A stretch of DNA of 64,000 nt from Golubevia sp. BC0850 (Eukaryota > Basidiomycota > Exobasidiomycetes > Golubeviales > Golubeviaceae): the NCBI GenBank assembly GCA_012976225.1, contig JAAVVG010000016.1, positions 310,001 through 374,000 on the forward strand, written 5' to 3'. Numbering within the stretch: position 1 is the first letter of the stretch; each line of letters starts with the position of its first letter. The position numbers and the translations under genes were made by a program. Under the pieces are notes generated by a model that ran no database searches, was not told the DNA's origin, and was given only the letters and a program-made list of their open reading frames with translations. Positions 45,909-57,400 of the stretch are shown one piece after another.

Positions 45909-48900
45909 ATGCTTGACAATCTAACAATCTTCACTACAAGTGAGTCAGTAGAGAGTAGAAGTAGAAAGAGAGAGAAGGATGGGAGAGACAGAGAGAGCAG
46001 CATCAACCTACAGCAATGCCAGAGATGGGAGAGATGGAAATTCTATTGCCTACCGAGGAAGCTTTCTGGTTCTATGGATACTGAGGGGTATTCCACGCTT
46101 CAGGATCTTCGGATAATGAGATGTTCTCTCCCCTTCTGGCGCGAGAGGATTGGAGAGATCCAAGTAAAGCTTCCAGCAGCACTTGTAGATTAGGCTTAGC
46201 TTCTGGAGTTGCTTGCAGCCGCTCGGTTCCGAAGCTCGAAGCTCATCAAGTCTTCAGAACTATCAAACAGCAGTCTTGGTGTCCGGAATCGTTTGGAGTG
46301 GAGTCAGACTCGGAGTAGTGCTCTACGAGGAGCTGAGAAGGAAATGGAACAGATCGATTATATGCTTTCAACTATCCTCAAAGCACCATCAAGCCATCTT
46401 AAGATAGGTTTTATGAGATTCAATCGGTCCTTGGAAGGTAGAGGGATAAGCGAAGAGGGTTGAGTCGAGATAACAATCTTGGACTTCTTCCTCAGTTGCT
46501 GGACTCTTTCTCTTGCATTCCATCAAGCGTAGTAGCTGTTATTGGAGGAGTTTCTCGTCTGTTCCAGATGAGAACCAAGTCCTACCTACCTCTAGCTACT
46601 CAGAAGAACCTCGAGACAAGGCGGTTGGGATCTGGAAATGGAGGGGGTTTGCCTTGGCGAATGATGAGACGAGAGTGCTTGGTCAAGATAGTTCCATTCG
46701 CTAGTCTTTAGATAGTGTTTTGGGTTGAAATCTGAGAGAAAATGGAGAGTCTTGTCGGAGAAAGAAGTTGGGAAGCTGCGTTCAGAACCTTCTCTTTTGA
46801 AGTTCCTTTTCATCCCATTCCATCTTAACTTACTATTCCCTCCATCCTCTCTCCATTCCCTATCCCTACTCCTTTCTAGCTGGCCACGTGCTTCACTCCA
46901 AGACCTTCACACCAACACTACCACTCTCCTCGCTTCTAACAACTTTAGTCTCTCAATCTTTACTCTCTTCATCTTCCAATTCAGCCAGATTAGATTTAGA
47001 TTCACATACTTTAAGATGGGTTCAATCAAACGATTTACAGTTGATTTTTGTCGTAGTCTATCAAAGAGTCTTACAATTGTCTTACATAGATGAGTTATTA
47101 ACCAAAGTTAGAGATTCCTTCGTTGAAAACTTTAGTCCATTCTGTAGACAGTTGATCAAGATCACGACTGAGGGTCAATTGAACATGCTCATGACGGAAA
47201 AGGATAGGGAAGAATTCAAGGCTGGAGTTTTAGATTGGGACAAAGGGTTTAGTAAGATGTTAAGAGAGTTGGAGAGGAATGCTGCTAGTAACAGGAGGAA
47301 GATTAGTAGTGGTGGTGGCAGGGATCCTTTGATGGAAGTCAGAAGTTCGGATAGAGAAATATCCGTTCCTTCCGATGAGAATGGGAAAGAAGATGGAGAG
47401 GAAAATGCAAGTAAGAATTTAGAGGCTTTGAAAGCTAGACTTGGAACTCCAACTAAGAAAGGAAAGAAGAAAGGGAAAGTACACAACAAAGATGAAGATT
47501 CAAGACCTACCACTCCAGGCTCTGGAGCTGATACTCCAACTTCAATCACTGGGAAGAAGAAGGGAGCTGGAAAGGAGATGAGAAGATGGGATGGTGGAGC
47601 TCCAGCTACTAGCGGAGGAGTCTTAGATTTCAGCACAGGAAACGCCACTGAGAAAGATCAAGATTCAAAGGCGATAGAAAAGGATTGGGTCAATCAGGAT
47701 AGTTTGGGAACAACTACTGGAGATGGAGTTTATGAGATCAGAGATGTTGGAGATAGAGGATCAGAAGATGAGGAAGAAGATGAAGATGAGGAGGAAGGAG
47801 AGACTACTACTAATGGAAACGGAAAGGCTTCAAAAGGATGGTTATCTAGCTTCACTTCTACTTCGGATTCGAACTCCACTTCTTCTTCTAGCATCTTTTC
47901 TAGATTGACTTCCTCTAGATCCCTAACTTCAACAGATTTAGCGCCCGCTTTATTGGCAATGTCAACTCATCTTCAATCAAAAAACGTTGCTTCAGATGTT
48001 GCTACTAGAGTTTGCTCTTCAGTTGAGAGATCACTCTTAGGAAAGAAAATGGGATCTTTCGGTTCGGTTAAGAAGGAAGTTCGAGAAGCAATGGAAGAGG
48101 CTGTCACCAGAATCTTGACTCCTAGAACTTCAACTGACATTTTATTGGAAATCAGAACCAAGAGATCTGAATCGAACAACACTTCTTTCATGAACAACAA
48201 TCAATCTTCAGAACCTGATCCTTATTCAATTACTTTCGTAGGTGTCAATGGAGTTGGGAAATCTACTAATTTAGCTAAGGTTGCATTCTGGTTATTGCAA
48301 AACAAGTTTAGAGTTCTAATCGCCGCTTGTGACACTTTCAGATCCGGAGCAGTAGAACAACTAAACGTTCACGTCCGAAATTTATCTCAACTAGACGTCG
48401 TAAAGAACATGAAGACTCTCAACGAAGAAGGAAATGAAAATCCTGTTTCTGGAAATCGAATCGAACTCTTTCAAAAAGGTTATGGAAAAGATGCGGCTGG
48501 AATTGCAGCTTCTGCTTTGAAATACGGTAAAACTGAAGGTTTCGATGTGGTTTTAATCGATACGGCTGGAAGAATGCAGGATAATGAACCTCTTATGAGA
48601 TCTCTATCTAAATTGGTTTCGGTTAATAATCCGGATAAAATAGTTTTCGTCGGGGAAGCTTTGGTTGGTAATGAAGCTGTTGATCAGCTTACTAAATTTG
48701 ATAAATCGCTGAAAGATTTTAGTGGAGTGGCTAAACCTAGAGGTTTGGATGGGATGCTGTTGACTAAATTTGATACTAGTGAGTAGAATCAAGGCTGAGT
48801 GTCATGTTTTCTTCGTCAGAAATTGAGAATGAGTAAGGAGCTTCACCGTTCTGGAGCTCATCCTCTCGCGATGTCTCACGTTTCTGATCGCCCTTTCGTC

Positions 48901-49169
48901 TCCCCCTCACACATTCTCTCGTGAAATAGTCGATGACAAAGTCGGAACTTGCCTGACAGCGACATCTGTCACTGGTCTTCCAATCTACTTCGTGGGGGTA
49001 GGTCAAACATATACTGATCTTAGACAGCTTCGTGAGTTAAAGTAGGAGGGGCGAGGGTTTTGTCGAATGACCACTTACTCCGCCTTCTTCTTTTTGATCA
49101 CTCTCAAACCTTCCAATCTCTGATTGGATAGGAGTTCGTCATGTTGTTGATGCTTTGATGCGGGATTGA
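45909..49169 (+). CDS. SRP101: Signal recognition particle receptor alpha subunit
   Basis: Four exons (45909-45939, 46880-48778, 48930-49031, 49132-49169) give 689 residues in phase. The first exon is 31 nt and supplies MLDNLTIFTT, the conserved start of the SRX domain, which continues in exon 2 as GHVLHSKTFTP. The N-terminal SRX domain binds the beta subunit at the ER membrane. A charged, Lys/Glu-rich linker follows. The GTPase NG domain has VGVNGVGKSTNLAKVAFW (P loop), ACDTFRSGAVEQL, DTAGRM, TKFDTIDDKVG and FVGVGQTYTDL, and ends LRVRHVVDALMRD. It docks ribosome-SRP complexes at the ER. The first intron is about 940 nt, the longest in the window, and contains short open frames. Nothing in the catalytic motifs is missing. 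Confidence 0.95.
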
Positions 49170-49400
49170 CGCTTTTGAGAATTGGAAACGTTGAGCTTCT
49201 TGTCATGTAGAACCCGAATGCAATACCTCTGTCTCGCAATACGAGCTACAAAGAGCTAGAGAGACTGTTCTGATTGATCTGGATACCTTTTCATCGTTCC
49301 CTTGCTCGATTTCACCCTTTCTCGAGTTTGCCATTCTCATCAGGTCTAATAAAGGGGTCGAGATTGAGCGCGGTCCGTTGCGTCAGCCACTTGAAAAATT

Positions 49401-49436
49401 CTTCTTCCTCTTCTTCCTCTTCTTCCTCTTCTTCCC
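49401..49436 (+). repeat. 9-bp tandem repeat (CTTCTTCCT)x4
   Basis: Four nearly perfect copies of CTTCTTCCT, ending 42 nt before the ATG of family A copy 5. It is a pyrimidine tract of the promoter or leader. Confidence 0.85.
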
Positions 49437-49478
49437 TTCCTCCCCTCTTTCTTCCCACCTCATTCTTAAATCTTCAAG

Positions 49479-51060
49479 ATGGGCAGTTTCCTTTCAAAAG
49501 AAACAGAATTGAGTGGCTCTTCGTTAGAGCAGAAAGCTTACATGGATTCCATTCCTGACGAGATTGCCTTCGCAATCTCTAATGCAATGGATTCATGGAA
49601 AGAAGAATCAGAGAAGAGAAAGCAAGTCAGTGCGAGGTCTGTGCTCAATGATTGAACTCTAGCTTGGCTATGATGCCATGTTTGAACTGAACACCGAATC
49701 TTCTGTCTGGATTCATCATTGCAGCGCTCCTAAAGGAAGTCCATACCGGGCTAGAGGCCCTACCAACGGATCCAAACGTGCAAAGCTTCTTTCACTCACC
49801 AAGGTTTCTCGCGAAAGCAACAAGCTATGGACTGGACCTCTACTTCAAAACGTAGAGCTAGAAGTGACTCGTCACCTTAGCTCATTCCTCTCTTTCTTAC
49901 TCAAGGCGCCAAATGCGGGAGAACCAGTTCAACATCTGAGATTCATCACTACTATGACTGAAGAACAAGAACAAGATGATCCTTTCGGTGCTTGGTGATT
50001 AGGAGGGGAGTTCGTAAGACAAATCGACACTGGGCAAGAATGGAGGAATGAAGAAGAGTCCAAAAAGTTCATCCATTTACACGAGCTCTTTGATTCGAAT
50101 CTCTTGAAGTCAGAACCCGAGAGCCGAAAGGTCTATCTTCAACAGTGCTCGATCGCCAGAGGACTCATCTTAGATGGATTACCAAACCTTCAGTCTTTAG
50201 AAATCATTGGAAACATTGCTTTTCTGTTCTGCAAATGTTTCATGAAAGATGTCAAACCACTGAGTGGATCCACAACTTGAGAGAGAATAAAGTCATTAAG
50301 AACCAATGGGAAAAAGGAAATTTCTTACCTGGAAGAGATGTAATCTGGTTGTCGACAGCTCTACCTCATCTTGTCAAAGCCACTCTAGATCTCTTTGTCA
50401 CATGAAAAGACTACAAGTATCTGTCAGAACATCAATCAGTCCTCAAAAACATTACCACCAAAGGAAAAAAAGTTGACCCTCAACCTCAAGTTCGAAACGC
50501 AAAAGAAAGACTCAGATTACTATTCCGCTGGTATTCTGTCGTTGGTAAAAGAAGTTCAAACTTTGAGATTTATAGATAGGACTGAAAGACCTCTGGCTGA
50601 TCTGATTGAAAACACGGAGGCTTCAACGGAATTAAGATTAGAGCCACTCAAAGAATCCAATCCAGAGTATCCGTTTTCCAACGTCCTATCTTCGCTCTTA
50701 AATCTGAAGTTTCTCGAGGGAGACATCAATTCTATCAATCTTCTACTTGACATTAGTTATAAGTACCATCAAACAACAGAAAAGCTTCAAATCCTTCCAA
50801 CCTGTCTCGAGACTTTCAGACTCACTTCAAATGATTTTCCTCATTCATCGGTCAGACCTACTACTCTCTTCGACAACAGTATTGTTCAAATGTTCCCAGA
50901 GACTCAATTAGCTCATTTGATCAACAGTATGATCCTGCCAGACTCTCTCACCGTCATCTCATACAAAGAAGCTTCAGGTCGCTTTGAAAAAGTTGCCAAT
51001 GATCAGACTATGCAAAACAAGTTCAACGGATGCAGAATCAATTTGAGAACAGCCTGAATC
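49479..51060 (+). pseudogene. F-box-like family A, copy 5 (divergent, likely broken)
   Basis: The first exon (49479-49636, MGSFLSKETELSGSS...) contains DSIPDEIAFAISNAMDSW, the diverged LPE motif. After an 88-nt intron the second exon reads AKLLSLTKVSRESNKLW and LLQNVELEVTRHLSSFLSFL, aligning with LTSRLGYQ and LLKNVSL of other copies. A TGA at 49996-49998 interrupts a frame that otherwise continues for about 95 codons. A frame change then leads to FLPGRDVIWLSTALPHLVKA, which matches VIWLLCFCPLLRQA elsewhere. A last block to 51057 (RLEPLKESNPEYPF; LLNLKFLEGDI) is LRR-like. It is the most divergent copy and has the fewest breaks, so it may be the oldest lineage. Confidence 0.6.
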
Positions 51061-52160
51061 AAGTAAACATTAGATTGGTGCTTTGAGAGAAGGTTCTAGT
51101 CGAGGACATTATCAAGTTTTCAACTGCTGAAGAGGTGAGTTGGTCAAAGAGAGGGATGAAGCGATGAAGCTTCAAAATTGACATTCACAAAAAATACCTC
51201 TTGTCTCAAGCTCTCAGGTCTCAGGTCTCAGGTTTCAGATTTCAGATTTCAGATCTCGGTTCGAAAAGCTCTCGCGGTCCCCTTTCCAAGCAGATTCTGC
51301 CATGTTCTGTCTAGCAGTGTCAACGCGTTTCGTTGCCTTTAAATTCCAAATGTCTCTCTTCTTGTAGGTCAATCAGTCTCAACTCAGTACTCATAGGTGC
51401 ACAAACAGCCAATTTTCCTTTTGACAGGTCAGAGTCTTCCTTCAGAGATCAGCCCCGCAGCCCCTGCTTCTTTTCGAGAGAGAGGCTCTAGATGGATTCT
51501 ACATCTATTGTCCCTCCAGACTTCGCACTCTCTCCGTTCAACAGGATTGTAGAGCTAAAAGCTGGCCTGAGTTCTTGCACTTCAGCTCTAGCACTGCACT
51601 CAGCTCGAGAAGCTCAGCAGAGAAGCCGACTCTCCTGAATGCTTCTCCCTTCTCTGCTGGCCTCTACTATTTACTTTTCATAAAACCTATCAGAGTAAAG
51701 GCTGGAAACATAGACTTCGAATTATTTGTGGAGCCCAATCTATCATGTTCGTTTCCTCTCAACGACGCCTACTGATCCCTTCTGATACCAACTTGTCGTT
51801 CCCTAACGAGGCTATAGACGCAGGAGAGCACCAAGAACGTCCCAACAAAGTCCTCGTTAGAAGGGAAGTCTAAGGTTCAAGAGGGTAGAAATAGTGAAAG
51901 ATTACAATTCGCTATTGGATGGATAGTAAAGAAGAAAACAACAAAACAAAAGAACAAGGGAAGATACAAAGCAGTAGAACGACGTGAGAAGAGATTCTCG
52001 TTGTTTATTGAAATGAGAAGAAAGAGTAGAAAGGGGAGAGGGGCTCAGCCCCACTTAAGGAGGGGGAGGGGGTCATGAAAAGTGACCGAACATTCTTAAA
52101 GTGATCCTTGAAAGTATGATTCGGGTTGCTTTGAGAAATTGTCCAGAAAATTTGGAAGGT
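51061..52160. other. Gap upstream of PEBP gene 3' end
   Basis: About 1.1 kb without a supported gene. A 48-codon ORF at 51491 (MDSTSIVPPDFALS) has no recognised relatives. A 7-bp period repeat lies at 51213-51254. Confidence 0.5.
51213..51254 (+). repeat. 7-bp period tandem array in two blocks
   Basis: Three copies of CTCAGGT followed without gap by three copies of TTCAGAT. The two units differ at three positions, so a hexameric array was homogenised in two halves. Confidence 0.9.
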
Positions 52161-53593
52161 TTAAGCTAGAGCAGCAAAGACAGATCCAGCCAAAACTAGA
52201 GCAATGGAGGAAGAGATCAAAGTTGAAGCTGAAGAACTGTCGTTGCTGGTGGTGGAGGCACCTGGAGCTCCAGAAGCGGAAGTCTTGGAGGCAGATGATC
52301 CAGTTCCGGGGGTGCCAGTGGAAGAAGCGGAAGATCCCTGGTTGAATTGGAAAGAAAAAGATGAAAAGAGAAGTGGAAGGCGGAGGGAGAGAAGTCAATT
52401 CAACCAAATCAAGATTGACCTTCACAGTCCAAGTTCGTCGAATCCCAATTCCGACTCCCAATCCCCACACCATGGCCTTCATGTTTCTCATTCATCAAAT
52501 CCTTAAGGTACTCACGGCCAAAGAAGAAGCCAAAGCAGCAACACTGGCACTCTCAACACTTTGAGTTTCAGAAGCAGTTCCAGTGACAGTACCTCTAACA
52601 ACTTGAATGTAAGAGGCAGCAACCAAATCCAAGTTAGCAGAAGAGACATAAGAGTTTAAGTCCCAGTTGTTAGCTAGAGGGGTACCTGGAGTGTTTAAAT
52701 CTGATGGAGCAGTGAAACCAGAAGGTTGAAGGTAAACCAATTGAAGGTATCTGTGAGCTGGATCTCCTTCAGCTGGGTATGGAGCGTTGTATTCAGTGAT
52801 ATATGGGGTTGAGTTGGTTAAGGATCCGGAGGAGAGGGTTAGGTCATTGGCCAACCTGAGAGGGAGAGGAAGGGAGAGAGGACGCGTGGGTTAGTGAGCA
52901 GACAGAGAAAGGGGATGGGAGAGGGAAGTGGGGGAGAGGACTTACATGTGACGAGTGACACCATCTGAGAGAGGGAAGGAGATGCAGGAAGAAAAGAGGC
53001 AGGGAGGTTAGAATTTGAAAGGGAGGAGGAACGAGGAAGGGCTGTGTGGTCATGCTGAGTTTGGCTGCTCTCAACAAACTGGCCCGACTCCCTTCCATCT
53101 ACTAGCTACCCAACATGTTCTAACTACATCTTGGAGATCTCAATCGTGCCTTAAAGGAATCCATCCTCATCCGCACTCCCACTCAATGCATCTTGAATTC
53201 TGACCGAACACCCACGAACCCTTGCTGTCCCAAGAAAGTCTCCGAAGCTTGCAACTCACTTTGATCAGAACCGACGAAACTTGGATCAACGAAAGCGACA
53301 GTGTAACGAGCGTCATCTTCTGGGCTATCTCTGAATTGAACGTTGTAAGTTGGAGAGGTTTGTAAAGCGTCTACACCATCGAATAATTGACCAATAGTAG
53401 CTTGAGTATCACCGAAAGCTACGGTTAGAGCACCAGTTAAGTTGGCAGTTGGAATGACGTTTGGAACGATTTGAGCACCTTGGAATTGTAAAATGGTGCT
53501 GGCGATTTGAGTGTTAAGGTCTGAAGAATCTTGAGAACGAACTGACGAAATTAATGCCATTGAAATGGAGAGCAAAGAGGCGTATTGCATCAT
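52161..53593 (-). CDS. Secreted PEBP-like protein with GPI-type C-terminus
   Basis: Four exons (53593-53260, 52964-52946, 52855-52516, 52337-52161) give 289 residues. The signal peptide is MMQYASLLSISMALISSVRS. The fold signature of phosphatidylethanolamine-binding proteins is spread over the exons: ARYTVAFVDPSFVGSDQ, NGVTRHMLAND, TEYNAPYPAEGDPAHRYLQL and VYLQPSGF. The last exon is Ser/Thr/Gly-rich and ends in a hydrophobic run (ALVLAGSVFAALA), typical of a GPI-anchor signal. The second exon is 19 nt. Secreted fungal PEBPs of this type are known, but their ligand is not established. Probably attached to the cell surface. Confidence 0.85.
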
Positions 53594-54436
53594 GATGAAG
53601 AGGAAGAGTGAAAGTTAAAGAGAGTGTCTTGTTAGGTTCGTGTGTGTTGTTTTGACTGGCAAGAAAGATTGGGAAATGGTTTTAACAGAAGATGGGATGG
53701 AGAGAAGCAGAAGGCGAACTGAGAAGGAGGTCTTAGCACAATTGATCTCATCGCGAACGATTCCGCTTGAACGTCTGAAACTCTATTCCTTTCGCAAATC
53801 AAATTGCTGTTCTTATTGGGAGTAGATTCAGCTTTCTCAAAAAGCGAGGTACAAAGGGGGAGAACTATATCTGCCTTGACCCGATTCCTCCCATCTTTCT
53901 ACTCTCTCTAACATTTGCCACCGCCACCAATGCTTCCTTCTGCCCCTCCCTCCTGCGCTCCACTTCAACAACATCTTTTCTCCCCAAATCCAACATCAGC
54001 ATCGTTGTTTCCTCTCGGAGCAAACGTCAATCAACTTTTTCAAGTTCCTCTTGCACGGATGACCTCTTCCGCCAACCCCACTCCACTCCGGATTAATTCT
54101 TCCATCCCCCAAGCCTACGGATATCTTCATCTCTTCGAACAAGGTACTCACACAAAATCTTCTCTTCTCACGTCAAAATCTCGAAAGTATGAGCCTTTAA
54201 TGGAGTTGACCGTTGGGGGCTGTGTGACTTGGTCCGACGGTTCAAAGGAGAGTGAAGGAAATCTCACTCTACAAGACTTTGGCTGTGTTGATGGAAAGTG
54301 TGTATAAAAGAAGTCTCCTCTTCAGCAAAGAATAACCACATCTTTGCGCTCTTGCAACTTCTTTCAATCTCTTCTTCCAATTTCTTGTTTCTTCTCTCGA
54401 CTTTTCTTCAAAACCCTCATCTCCTTCTCAACAAAC
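53594..54436. promoter_or_regulatory. Divergent intergenic region between PEBP and Ala/Thr-repeat genes
   Basis: The 840-nt gap separates two divergently transcribed secreted-protein genes. A TATA box (TATAAAA, 54303-54309, plus strand) precedes the downstream gene by 128 nt. A 130-codon ORF at 53915-54307 is Pro/Ser-rich without a family and overlaps the promoter, so I do not annotate it. Confidence 0.5.
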
Positions 54437-55290
54437 ATGAAGTTTTCAGTATCTAAGACTCTAGTGGCTGGATTGATTCCTGTCCTACTTAGTGGAGGTG
54501 CTAATGCTAATCCTCAAATTGGTGGAGTCGGTGAGTAGAGTGGGATAACCAACAAGGGCTGTATCACGCAGAACGCTCATTCCTCTCTCGGTCTGACGAT
54601 TCTTGTTCCTTCATAAATTGGTTTTCAGTCGGCGACATTACCAGCGTATTCGGAGACGTCACGGTGAGTCCCTCAAGAAGAGAAAACGGAAGGAACGTTA
54701 GAACAAGGCGACAGGAAAAATGGGGGGTCCGACTTCCTTTGCTCTTGATCTCGACTCTGACCTATCTCTCCTTCCCTTTCTCTTCCTCTCACTTTATAGT
54801 CAAATGTTGTGTCTGTGGCGACCGAAGTGGCTACTGGAGCCACAAGTATCTTTTCAGAAGCTACCGTGAGTAGTTCTTGCACAGCTTCTCTAACTTAAAG
54901 TGGCCCATCTTCACCTCCATCAAATCATTCAACTGATTTCCTTCTTTGGTTTTTTCTTGGAATTAGGATGGAGCTGACGGTGCTTTTGATACAGCGACCG
55001 TGAGTTCTCTCGCCCCCAACCCATTGGTTCCTCTCGACTGTCTCTGACTCCTTTCTCCCTCTCTTCTTCAAACCAAACAGTCTGCTGTTGCAAGCGTAGC
55101 GACCAGTATTGCCACCGTCGTAACCTCCGGAGCTGGTGGGGCCGCTACAACTCTGACGAGCGCAGTGGCCGGTGCAGCCACAGGCGATGACTCTGATGCT
55201 TCTTTGAGATTGGATGTTGGACAAGGAGTCTGGGGTGTAGGAGTTTTGGCACTCGTGGGAGCTGTAGGTGGGGCAGCAGTTTTGTTCTGA
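54437..55290 (+). CDS. Small secreted Ala/Val/Thr-repeat protein with GPI-type tail, 145 aa
   Basis: Five exons (54437-54530, 54629-54663, 54800-54865, 54967-54999, 55081-55290) give 145 residues. The signal peptide is MKFSVSKTLVAGLIPVLLSG. The middle exons encode a degenerate repeat: SVATEVATGATSIFSEAT, DGADGAFDTAT and SAVASVATSIATVVTS. Each exon from the second on ends in a Thr codon (DVT, EAT, TAT) immediately before a GTGAGT donor, so exons behave as modules. The C-terminus (WGVGVLALVGAVGGAAVLF) is hydrophobic and could be a GPI signal. No cysteine is present. Likely a cell-wall or surface structural protein; no family recognised. The first, TATA-proximal Met is used; an upstream in-frame Met lies before the TATA-to-start leader. 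Confidence 0.78.
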
Positions 55291-55549
55291 GTGGGTGGCG
55301 TAAAATGGGAGAAGAAAGAGGGGAGAGGGCAGAAAGATTGGGTTCGTGTAGATTTCAAGTTTCGAATAGATTCAGGACGTTCTCAGAACAAGTAATGGAC
55401 AATTTTTACCAGCAACATTCTTGATAAGAAGAGGTCCAACAACAGCTTCAGTCGTGTTAGGGGCCCATTCGCAACCCACACAGCCTCGCGCTAGAGTGAC
55501 TTTCAACTTGCGATTTGACTTTTGCCTTCCCAACCAACCTCACCTGAAA

Positions 55550-56754
55550 ATGACTTCGATAGCAACCAAGATTGGCAAGAAGATGGCCTCAAATCATGCT
55601 CGTCAATACGAACCAGAAGATCCAATGTACGAGTTCTATGATTCAGGCAATGGCAAACAAAAGAGAAGGAAGAGAGCTCCACCTCCTGGCCTTACTAAAC
55701 AAGAGGCTAAACTCTTGAAAAAGATTGCTAGGAGAGCTCATTATTTGGATAAAGGATTCTATATCTGTGGTATTAGGTTCGGTTGGACTGCTTTGATTGG
55801 AATCATTCCTGGAGTTGGTGATGGTGAGTAGACGGATGAGAATAGATCAGCGGGGTTGGACATTGTTGGGAGTTGCTTGGTGATGGAGTCGGTCGGGAGG
55901 GTGTCGCGATAGACTTGTTTAGAAGCAGACCAGGTATAGCGCATCGTTTTTTTCCAACAATGATTAGACAAAGTGGGAAAGAGAGGAGCAAGAGATGGAA
56001 CCGGCGGTAGACCCTTTGTTTCAAATGTGGCCTTTGAGTCTACTCTCCCTCGTTTCAGTCTGTTTGCTGGACTTGTTGGACCTACAATTGATCGTCATCG
56101 ACTTCGTGCTCTTTCACCCCTCCATACCTTGAACTATCGCAGCTGCCGATGCCCTCCTCAACTACACTCTGGTCTACAGACCTTCGAAGAAAGGAGCTGA
56201 GTGAGTAGCTCTATCTTACTATCAAAATTTGATTCGAATCACTATTTTCTTTCTACTTGTTCCTAAGAGTTCATTCTGCTGACAAACGATCCCATCCTCT
56301 TCGTCTCGATCTCTTCCGCTTCTCTCATCTCTACCTCTCTCCCCCTCTTCTTCTTCCTCTATCTCGCCTCTCCAGCCTACCTCCCGACATCTGTCGTAAG
56401 ATGATGTTCAACAACGCAGTCTCTGCCGGAGTAGGTTTAGTTCCAATCGCAGGAGACATTGCTCTGGCAGTTTGGAAAGCAAATTCAAGAAATGCTCATC
56501 TCTTAGAAAAGTTCTTAGCTGCTAGAGGCGAAGAGCATATAGCGGCTGGAATGACAGGTTTAACTCCAAGAGTCGGTCATTCAACTCCAGCAACTGGTTC
56601 TGTTGCTGAAAGGAATCATCCAGGAGCATCTAGTGTGGCTGGAAGTTCTACTCTAGTGAACAATGAAACACACGTCACGAAAACTGGTACTGTCATGGAA
56701 GGTGGAAAGAAAAGTTGGTTTGGATCGAAATCTAAGGGCTCTACTGCTGCTTAA
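55550..56754 (+). CDS. DUF4112 domain protein
   Basis: Three exons (55550-55823, 56143-56200, 56376-56754) give 236 residues in phase. The DUF4112 landmarks are in order: RRAHYLDKGFYICGIRFGW, TALIGIIPGVGD, ADALLNYTLVYRPSKKGA, CRKMMFNNAVSAGVGLVP, GDIALAVWKANSRNAHLLE and FLAARGEEHI. The family is widespread in fungi and bacteria, with predicted membrane-associated helices around the two GxxPxxGD-like segments; its function is unknown. The C-terminus is Ser/Thr/Gly-rich and ends basic. The second exon is 58 nt. Good length and motif agreement. Confidence 0.9.
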
Positions 56755-57400
56755 TGGAGGATTTATAGCGGTTCAAATTTCGACTTTTGGAATTCTTTGG
56801 ATTATTTGCTCTTCATCTTTTGATCTACTCTACTCTCTTTTTTTAAAAATCATTCCCTTTCTCTGGTCAATTCTCTTCTAATCTATCTTTTGCTTTGTAA
56901 ATCTGTGTAAATTTTTGCCCTCTCTCGCCAGAGAACGCTTCTGAGCTCAATCAAATACCAAAATCAATAATATTATACAAGTGTATTTCCCTTCTCCAAT
57001 GTGCTCGTTTTCTAACCAAGCTGACTTTGGATCTTGGATCTTCCATCAAGAAAAGAGGAAGTGAAGTTTGCGTTCTGATTCCTCTGGAAGTAGTTGACGT
57101 CAGCTTCTTTCGCTCAAAAAATCACACTTCTCGAACAGTAGCGAGACCTTCAACCGCGCATCACAGTCCATTAGAGTGTTTTGCCGGATCTTCATAAGAA
57201 TATGAGAGGTAAAACGTGATTCTATTTCGTGAAAGAGAGGGGGAGAGTATTGAGTAGAATGCTTGAGGCGTGAGGGACGAAGGGACGAAGAGATGGTTAC
57301 ATCAGAGTCATTGAGACTATTTACAGATCAATGGATTTGACCTCAGAGAGCAAAGCCTTTAGTAGAAGCTGATGTTTGCCAGAATAGAATAGTTGAGTTT
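56755..57400. other. Convergent 3' flanks
   Basis: The 0.65-kb gap lies between the DUF4112 and P450 genes, which converge. AT-rich patches near 56900-56990 are plausible polyadenylation regions. No gene seen. Confidence 0.5.

Noticed and set aside
53915-54307. 130-codon plus-strand ORF
   Set aside because: Pro/Ser-rich without family, overlaps the promoter and TATA box of the next gene, no splice or start support.
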